Positions 63,091 to 64,000 of a stretch of 64,000 nucleotides of DNA are shown here, piece after piece. The notes beneath the pieces are model-generated. The model was not told the DNA's origin, ran no database searches, and saw only the letters and a program-made list of their open reading frames with translations. Within the stretch, counting starts at the first letter, position 1. Every line of letters begins with the position of its first letter. This DNA comes from an uncultured Kordiimonas sp. (lineage in GTDB: Bacteria > Pseudomonadota > Alphaproteobacteria > Sphingomonadales > Kordiimonadaceae), in the NCBI GenBank assembly GCA_947500295.1, contig CANMRM010000003.1, positions 310,001 to 374,000 of the forward strand, in the 5' to 3' direction. The translations under genes and the position numbers were made by a program.

Positions 63091-64000
63091 ATGACAGCAG
63101 GTGTGCAATCCGACCTTGCAATAACAGACGCTGTCCGCAGTTTTGATGAGGCATGCGTCGATGCAAAGCTGTCGCTGTTCTCGAAAGGTGTCGACCTTGA
63201 AGAGGCCCATTTGCTCGCCTATTACCCCCCTATTCATCGCAACCCTTATCAGCACATGCTTTATGCCGCCGCATTCGAGCAGGGGTTTGCCTGCTTCCCG
63301 GTTCGCGACCTGGCAGACGTAGGGTCACCGCCGGTGAATGCCCCACTAGGGGTTCACTATCATTGGGTACACCGGGTTTTTGCCGGCGCGCAAACCAGCA
63401 GGGATGCCGAGCGCATGGCGCAGGGTTTTCTCGATCAGGTGGATCAGCAGAAAGACGCCGGGCTCAAAATCATCTGGACGGTGCACAACCTTCTTTCCCA
63501 CAGCGCGCAGTTTGTGGATGAAGAAATTGAGTTGCGTGCAGGCCTTGGCGATCGCGCAGATTTTGTACACATCATGAACCCGGCAACTGTAGAATTGTGC
63601 GCGCGCTACTATGAGCTCAATGCCAGCAAAACATTTCTGGTGCCGCATCCATCCTATTTTGGCGTATACGGCGACTATATTTCAGCCGAGCAGGCGCGCT
63701 TTGACCTTGGCATCACACCTGAGGACAAGACTTTGCTGCTGTTTGGGTCTCTCGGCGCGCACAAGGGCACACGTCAGTTCCTCCGGGCACTGGATAGCCT
63801 TGAAGCCGAGCTGGGCCACAGACTGCGCGTTCTGATCGCTGGCCAGCCCACAGATGCCGCCTATATGGAGGAAATTTATGCGCTTGCAGCCGACAAGCCA
63901 AATGTCTTCCTTTTCGAACGTCACATAGACGACCAGACGGTGCAAACCCTGTTCCGGGCAACGGACGCTGTTGTGTGCCCCTATGAAATTGGCCTGAATT
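63091..64000 (+). CDS. GT4-family glycosyltransferase, cut by the window end
   Basis: The frame is open from ATG 63091 to the end, 303 codons. AGGGAG lies four bases before the start. YYPPIHRNPYQHMLYAAAF, WTVHNLLSHSAQFV and LLLFGSLGAHKGTRQFLRAL, then RVLIAGQPTDAAYMEEI, are GT-B GT4 features; the donor half with the glutamate pair is cut soon after AVVCPYEIG. It resembles exopolysaccharide mannosyl- or glucosyltransferases, but the donor is not known. Confidence 0.82.
   Translation, partial: MTAGVQSDLAITDAVRSFDEACVDAKLSLFSKGVDLEEAHLLAYYPPIHRNPYQHMLYAAAFEQGFACFPVRDLADVGSPPVNAPLGVHYHWVHRVFAGAQTSRDAERMAQGFLDQVDQQKDAGLKIIWTVHNLLSHSAQFVDEEIELRAGLGDRADFVHIMNPATVELCARYYELNASKTFLVPHPSYFGVYGDYISAEQARFDLGITPEDKTLLLFGSLGAHKGTRQFLRALDSLEAELGHRLRVLIAGQPTDAAYMEEIYALAADKPNVFLFERHIDDQTVQTLFRATDAVVCPYEIGLN

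Overview
The window looks like the chromosome of a Gram-negative alphaproteobacterium, probably marine. The signs are a Kdo-dependent group 2 capsule export set, a CysNC fusion enzyme, two-gene type I secretion, RTX proteins and mid-to-high GC. The assignment rests on gene content only; there is no rRNA or tRNA. Most of the 64 kb is one surface-polysaccharide locus, interrupted by an unrelated accessory stretch.

Layout. 1-2861: kdsB and kpsC (activated Kdo and the Kdo linker of capsule). 3010-7779: a sulfotransferase, a degenerate Stf0-like sulfotransferase, a TagD-type cytidylyltransferase and a large LicD-domain protein. 7958-10785: cysD-cysNC, which make APS/PAPS, the sulfate donor. 10912-21967: accessory stretch with three DUF805 membrane proteins, secreted hypotheticals, a peroxiredoxin, a leftward metallophosphoesterase operon that includes a 27-residue membrane peptide, a POT/MFS transporter, a LytS/LytTR two-component system and a DUF1579-like protein. 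22091-31360: kpsS, kpsF, kpsM, kpsT, kpsE, kpsD, then a GT2 glycosyltransferase and a second Stf0-like protein. 31357-36858 (leftward): galE, a sulfotransferase, a GT4, a divergent glycosyltransferase and a hypothetical. 37079-52365 (rightward): a GT4, an RTX protein with its own promoter-like region and terminator, a type I secretion ABC transporter and adaptor, a repeat-containing unknown, a two-domain GT2 protein, a DegT aminotransferase, an HMW1C-like (GT41) glycosyltransferase and a NeuD-like acyltransferase. 52392-54019: two divergent sulfotransferases. 54080-62983 (leftward): rmlC-rmlB-rmlD-rmlA and two large multidomain glycosyltransferases. 63091 to the end: a GT4 cut by the window edge.

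How the genes fit together. KdsB and KpsF supply CMP-Kdo; KpsC and KpsS build the Kdo linker on lipid; KpsMTED exports the chain. RmlABCD give dTDP-rhamnose and GalE gives UDP-galactose for the glycosyltransferases. Four intact P-loop sulfotransferases and two degenerate relatives, with cysD-cysNC in the same locus, point to a heavily sulfated capsule. TagD plus LicD suggest an additional glycerol-phosphate-type decoration. The most unusual part is the block at 38546-52365, where an exported RTX protein and its type I secretion genes sit with a cytoplasmic HMW1C-like N-glycosyltransferase and amino-sugar genes. This suggests, but does not prove, a glycosylated RTX surface protein.
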